From Gnetum montanum (taxonomy: Eukaryota; Streptophyta; Gnetopsida; Gnetales; Gnetaceae), in NCBI GenBank assembly GCA_015680685.1, contig MNCI01024945.1, forward strand, positions 10,083 to 57,469: a DNA stretch of 47,387 nt. Reading direction: 5' to 3'. The notes beneath the pieces are model-generated. The model worked only from the letters and a program-made list of their open reading frames with translations. It was not told the DNA's origin and did no database searches. Position numbers and translations under genes: made by a program. The stretch's first letter is position 1, and the number at the start of each line of letters is the position of its first letter. Below are positions 43,548-47,387 of the stretch, one piece after another.

Positions 43548-44551
43548 TGAGGATTGAAAAATTATAAGTGGGATTGAATAAGCTCTAGCCAATGAGACCT
43601 AATTCTTTAACATTAGTATGCCCATGGTTCCCCAACTTGGGTATATCCACACTTGAAGGATAGAATTCTTGAATAATTACTAACTTTGTTTCTTCAAAAT
43701 GTGGTTTCAAGGATACCACAACCTTTACATAATCTTGAGCTTCACTAGAGGTGTTTTCTCTCAAAAATACATCCAAATCCTTAAGATCCCAATAAGCTCA
43801 AAGGATGTCTTCCTGTAAGAAGCACACTCAAGTTCAAAGGACTTAAAATAAGAAATAAAAAGATTAAGGAAGAAAATAAACTAAGCTTATGATTCCTTGA
43901 TTTTAGACTCAAAAAAACAAAAAATGATAAAGAAATGAAGTAAAAAATTCCTTAGATATGTATACAATAATTACTTGATTACATGAAAAATGCTACATAT
44001 TTTCAAATAAGGATGTTTTACTTTATAGCCTTCCTCTTCTTCATTTGCTTGTTAGAATTTGTGCAATAGCTAGAAATGGCTAGTTGAGATGTCTTTTACA
44101 AGCCTAAAATGTCTTATTGTATTTTTCTTATTGCAGGTGAGATATCTTATCTACACCTAAGACATCTTAGGTGAGATGTCTTAACTTGAGATAAGATGTC
44201 TTGCATAACATATCTTACTCAAGATGTCTTGGCTTCTCTTGACATATCTAGTGTTCTAAGGAGACATCTTGCCTAAGATTAGAGTTTCTTAGTCCAAACA
44301 TCTTGTCGTAATATGAGATGTCTTGTTTGTCTCCAAGATGTCTTCTTTGGAATTTGGAACAGCTCATATCCTTGTAATCCTTCAAACCTTTGCATCTTCT
44401 CATTGCACTTTAGCATTCTATTTCATCGATTCTTACACTCATCTACATCTTCTTAATATGCTACATTTACTTTTCTTAAACCTACAAAATTTCATAAAAA
44501 AACTAACAAATTCTCCATTTTTCAAGTTTTTGACATACTAAAAGGTTAATA
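43548..44551 (-). repeat. Copia LTR A (5' LTR, about 1004 bp)
   Basis: This aligns along its length with LTR B and LTR C. The plus strand begins TGAGGATTG next to the primer site. The far end is TTGACATACTAAAAGGTTAATA, so the terminal TGTTG has mutated to TATTA. It carries the densest AAGATGTCTT/AAGACATCTT cluster (44085-44345). Confidence 0.85.
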
Positions 44552-44993
44552 AGCATAAGGTGAAATCTATCCATCATATTTCCATAGTATAAATAATGCA
44601 ATCTAGGCAAGATGAGGTTTTGAGACTGTGACCCAATCTAAAGGTTACTTTCATAGAGACCTACTTAGAGAAGGTCTGCACCAAGGAAATTTAGAGCTTC
44701 ATTAGTCAAGAACTAAATTTCAAAATTTTCTAAAGCTTGCATCAAAAAAGGTTTGAAAATAACATGAAGGATTTTTATTATGGTCCATTCTGTCCAACAA
44801 TGGGAAATGATACAAAGAAAAAATTATCTCTTCTAGAATAACTAACAAGGGAATGCCATTTTTAACATCAAGGACATCACCATCTTTTAATTGATTTCCT
44901 TGGATTATCCAATACCAAGACAAATTTGGTAGAGATATCTACTTAAGTGGATCCATAAGCATAGAAAGAGTGGATCTAGTGATGCTATGGAGT
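44552..44993. other. Unassigned spacer before E4
   Basis: About 440 bases between copia LTR A and E4. A minus-strand frame of 67 codons (44720-44923) shows no family I recognise. It may be host sequence or an older element. Confidence 0.4.
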
Positions 44994-46039
44994 TGATGAG
45001 ACGCGACCTGCATGTGCTGCGATATCGCGTCTTTCCCTATGATATCGCGTACACGATATCGCGGTCTGCCACCATATCTATAAATAAGAGGTGACACTAC
45101 CCTCATTTCCCAATCCTAGCTAGAAGTAGCGAAGCTCTGGTAGATTGATCACTGCAGAGTTAGAATTTTTCCCATGTGCCCGCAGTAGGAGTCCTAGAGT
45201 GAACGGCTCTTTATTTGAGCAGCTTGTAACCTGAACCCAAGTTGTGTACGGCAATAAAGATGAACTTGATTGGATAAACCTTGTAGCACGTGGTTTTATT
45301 TATTGTTGTTTATTTACTGCTTTCCTAGTGCGTACAAGTACGACTTGATTACGAGCATCTACGGACGTGTACGGCTAATCAAGGAATCGACTGCTTGTCC
45401 CAATGCGTGAGTACGACTTGACTACGAGCATTGACTGCTTGGTAACCCAATAGCGTATTCTAGGATTCTGCGCTTGGTAATCCTAGTGGTAGTTCAGTGT
45501 GTATGGCTAGTCAAGGAATCGGCTGCTCATCGCCAGGCTAGAACGTGTGATAAGTATGACTTAGTTATGAACACCCACGGGTGTGTACGGCTAGCTAAGG
45601 AATCGACTGCTTATCACACTTAAGCTAAATAGGTGCCTCAGTACGACCACTTCGAGCACTTGCGTTACGTGTGGTGATCCCAGTAACGATTAGCGTTTGG
45701 TAAGCCACAGTTGCATAGTTCAGGGTGTGTCCGGCAAGTGGGAACGGATGCTGACGCTAGTTAACTTAGACTTAGGACATTAGTTAGAGTTAGCTTAGTT
45801 TCTCAACCCTTTCCTCTGATAGCATAGAAGATAAACCGAAAAATACCAAAAAAATCACATACCTCAGACTTGCTTAACCATACACCGTGACACTTACAAG
45901 CAAGCCTGGGAAGACAACGAACGATTAACCCCAAGTGTTTCTTGTGGTGTTAAGGCATTTAGTCTGCGGAGTTCGACCGGATCGCGCGTGCACGCTCGTA
46001 TTCGTATGGTTGAGTGTAGGGGTACCTCACCACTCATCA
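44994..46039 (+). repeat. 5' LTR of E4 (1046 bp)
   Basis: It starts TGATGAGACGCG and ends CACCACTCATCA immediately before the primer site. U3 contains three GATATCGCG-type palindromes (45016-45064), then TATA at 45077-45086. U5 contains three degenerate copies of a GTACGACTTGATTACGAGCA...CGGCTAGTCAAGGAATCG repeat (45340-45625). It is longer than the LTRs of E1 and E2 because of these repeats. Confidence 0.93.
45077..45086 (+). promoter_or_regulatory. TATA box in E4 LTR
   Basis: TCTATAAATA sits about 12 bases downstream of the last GATATCGCGG palindrome. The same arrangement occurs in the LTRs of E1 to E3, suggesting that this is the element promoter. Confidence 0.7.
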
Positions 46040-46040
46040 T

Positions 46041-46058
46041 TGGCGCCGTTGCCGGGGA
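46041..46058 (+). other. tRNA-Asp primer-binding site of E4
   Basis: TGGCGCCGTTGCCGGGGA is an exact complement of the 3' end of plant tRNA-Asp including CCA. It lies one base after the LTR end. Athila-group elements characteristically use tRNA-Asp. Confidence 0.93.
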
Positions 46059-46183
46059 CTAAGTGTTTTCACGCCAATTAAACATAAGGGATATCACTCA
46101 CATCGTTGTGAGCCTAAACGAACCTTAGGGTTAATCAGTTAATCAAGAACAATAAATAACGGTAGAAATAGCACACCATAGAA

Positions 46184-47387
46184 ATGGCTTCTTCTCACGA
46201 AATCAACTCACCTAAGGACAGTATAAGAGAAGGGCAGCATCATATGCATAACCAAAATCAACCATGTCCTNAGAGAAGGGCAGCATCATATGCATAACCA
46301 AAATCAACCATGTCCTCAACAATCCAAAGTCACATATACTCATCCCGATGAGTATGTGCCGGATTTTACCTTTGTTTTCCATCAAGATGAGCAACTGCAG
46401 TGGAGAGACATGCAAGGTAACATCATGTTACCCCCAGATCGCTCTGCTCCCAACATGCTTTTCCATGCCTTGGTACGGATTGGCATGCATGAGCTATTCA
46501 CAGAATACGTTTTGGATGACGATGACATAAGGGATTATCATCCCACAAATGCCCAACGTATTCAGGATGCAACGCAGGAGAGCCAACATTCATTATTGAA
46601 GGGCAAGGTTCCCCACGTCATTAGTGAAATAGGAGACGAGAAACCCCTCACAACGGGTTTCTTAGAAAATGATGTTCCTCCTCCCCACTCTAGTGAAGAG
46701 GTTAGGCATCAGGGCCTTAGATCAACGATACATATTCAAGGCTCTGATCCCCGTGAACACCAGCTGTTCACGGTAGGAACAACTACTCACACTAATGACA
46801 AACACTTAGATCGTCAAAATGATCGGAGCCGAAGCAGCCGAAGAGAAGGCACGAAACATCACCATGGTCATGGATCCCCTTCTTCTTCTCCTTCATCTCA
46901 TCATTCACACTCTCCTTCCACATCTGGGCGCAGCCACCATGAGCATAATGGAGAGAGTAAAGGTAAAAGAGATGAAATGCCTTGACAGGAAGGTCGAGAG
47001 GAGTTAGGATAAGGGCAAGGATGTAGGGAAAGTAGGGAACCACCACGTAGACATCACAGGCGTCATGAAAGAGATGATCAGGAAGAACCCCTGCTCGCAA
47101 CCCGAAGCATGCTTGACATAACAGAGGCAGTTAGGATTTCCACAAGGCACTTAAAGGATAGTAGGATCAAGCGTTTGGACATAAATAATATCCCACGTTT
47201 TGAAGGAGGATACAACGTTGATCCTCAACATCATTTACAGGCATTCCACGATGCCTGTGCCTTGTAGAACATAGATAATGAGTGGCAGAAACTCAAGTTG
47301 TTCCCAAGGACACTCTCCAAAGAAGCAGAGAGCTGGTACCGGTCCTTAGAATCAGAGACCATTAGGAGGTGGAGTACGATGCTTGAA
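46184..47387 (+). pseudogene. gag: gag of E4, 5' part
   Basis: The start is ATG at 46184 (ATGGCTTCTTCTCAC), 125 bases after the primer site. The frame breaks at an N (46271) flanked by a 45-base duplication. Collapsing the 46 extra bases puts the start in frame with the 231-codon stretch that begins at 46290. That stretch includes HPDEYVPDFTFVFHQDEQ, LKGKVPHVISEIGDEKPLTTG and a Ser/His-rich linker (SPSSSPSSHHSHSPSTSG). Three stops follow (TGA at 46983-46985, TAA near 47007-47011, TAG at 47265-47267). Each aligns with an Arg or Gln codon in E3 and is one C-to-T change away. The core NNIPRFEGGYNVDPQ continues to the window edge. Confidence 0.88.

Larger units (their letters stand above)
38159..44551 (-). 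mobile_element. Copia-type LTR element with gag but no recognisable pol
   Basis: Two related LTRs (38159-39032 and 43548-44551) flank about 4.5 kb. A tRNA-iMet primer site (43533-43545) sits just inside the right LTR and a purine-rich tract (39033-39050) just inside the left one, which defines minus-strand orientation. UBN2-type Gag with a zinc knuckle fills 42276-43512. No protease, integrase, RT or RNase H motif of copia elements is seen between 39033 and 42275, so it appears non-autonomous. Confidence 0.82.
44994..47387 (+). mobile_element. E4: best preserved Athila-like element, 3' part outside window
   Basis: A complete 5' LTR, a perfect tRNA-Asp primer site and the first 1.2 kb of gag are visible. 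It belongs to the E3-like LTR subfamily. It runs off the right edge of the window inside the capsid core of gag. Confidence 0.93.

Overview
The window is plant nuclear DNA, AT-rich and built almost entirely of decayed LTR retrotransposons. It holds no host gene, tRNA, rRNA or CRISPR array that I can support. Plant origin is argued by Athila-like Ty3/gypsy elements with a primer-binding site complementary to tRNA-Asp, a Ty1/copia element with a UBN2-type Gag and a tRNA-iMet primer site, and stop codons that mostly look like C-to-T or G-to-A changes at sites typical of plant cytosine methylation. I cannot name the species.

Layout, left to right. E1 (+, 1-9087) is an Athila-like element cut by the window start, with gag, protease, RT, RNase H, integrase, a long non-coding 3' region and a 3' LTR. 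E2 (-, 9088-19258) is a near full-length relative joined tail-to-tail to E1 with no spacer. A fragment of a (+) Athila LTR follows (19340-19571). Next comes a (-) copia 3' LTR (19572-20318, resuming at 27521-27945), split by E3 (-, 20319-27520). E3 is a younger Athila-like element that keeps gag and protease but has lost RT, RNase H and integrase in one internal deletion. The copia stub ends at about 28350 in a complex repeat array (28350-33438). That array has one inverted arm, one partial direct unit, three full direct units of 1.08-1.23 kb, and AT-rich minisatellites. It abuts E5 (+, 33439-37721), a heavily decayed Athila relative in which an LTR end is fused directly to mid-RT. A (-) copia-type element (38159-44551) follows, with both LTRs, a primer site and gag but no recognisable pol. 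E4 (+, 44994 to window end) is the best preserved Athila-like copy, with a complete 5' LTR, a perfect tRNA-Asp primer site and the 5' half of gag.

Functionally these are defective parts of two retrotransposon populations. The full-length Athila-like copies would encode Gag and Pol, while E3 and the copia-type element look non-autonomous and would need proteins in trans. The most unusual signal is that the integrase of E1, E2 and E5 carries lysine (AAG) exactly where the third catalytic residue (D,D-35-E) should be glutamate. Other points of interest are dense palindromic motif clusters in the LTR promoter regions (GATATC type in Athila, AAGATGTCTT type in copia), LTR subfamilies that differ by internal tandem repeats, the unclassified 1.1-kb array, and two stitched-overlap assembly artefacts marked by a single N, one of which breaks the gag frame of E4.
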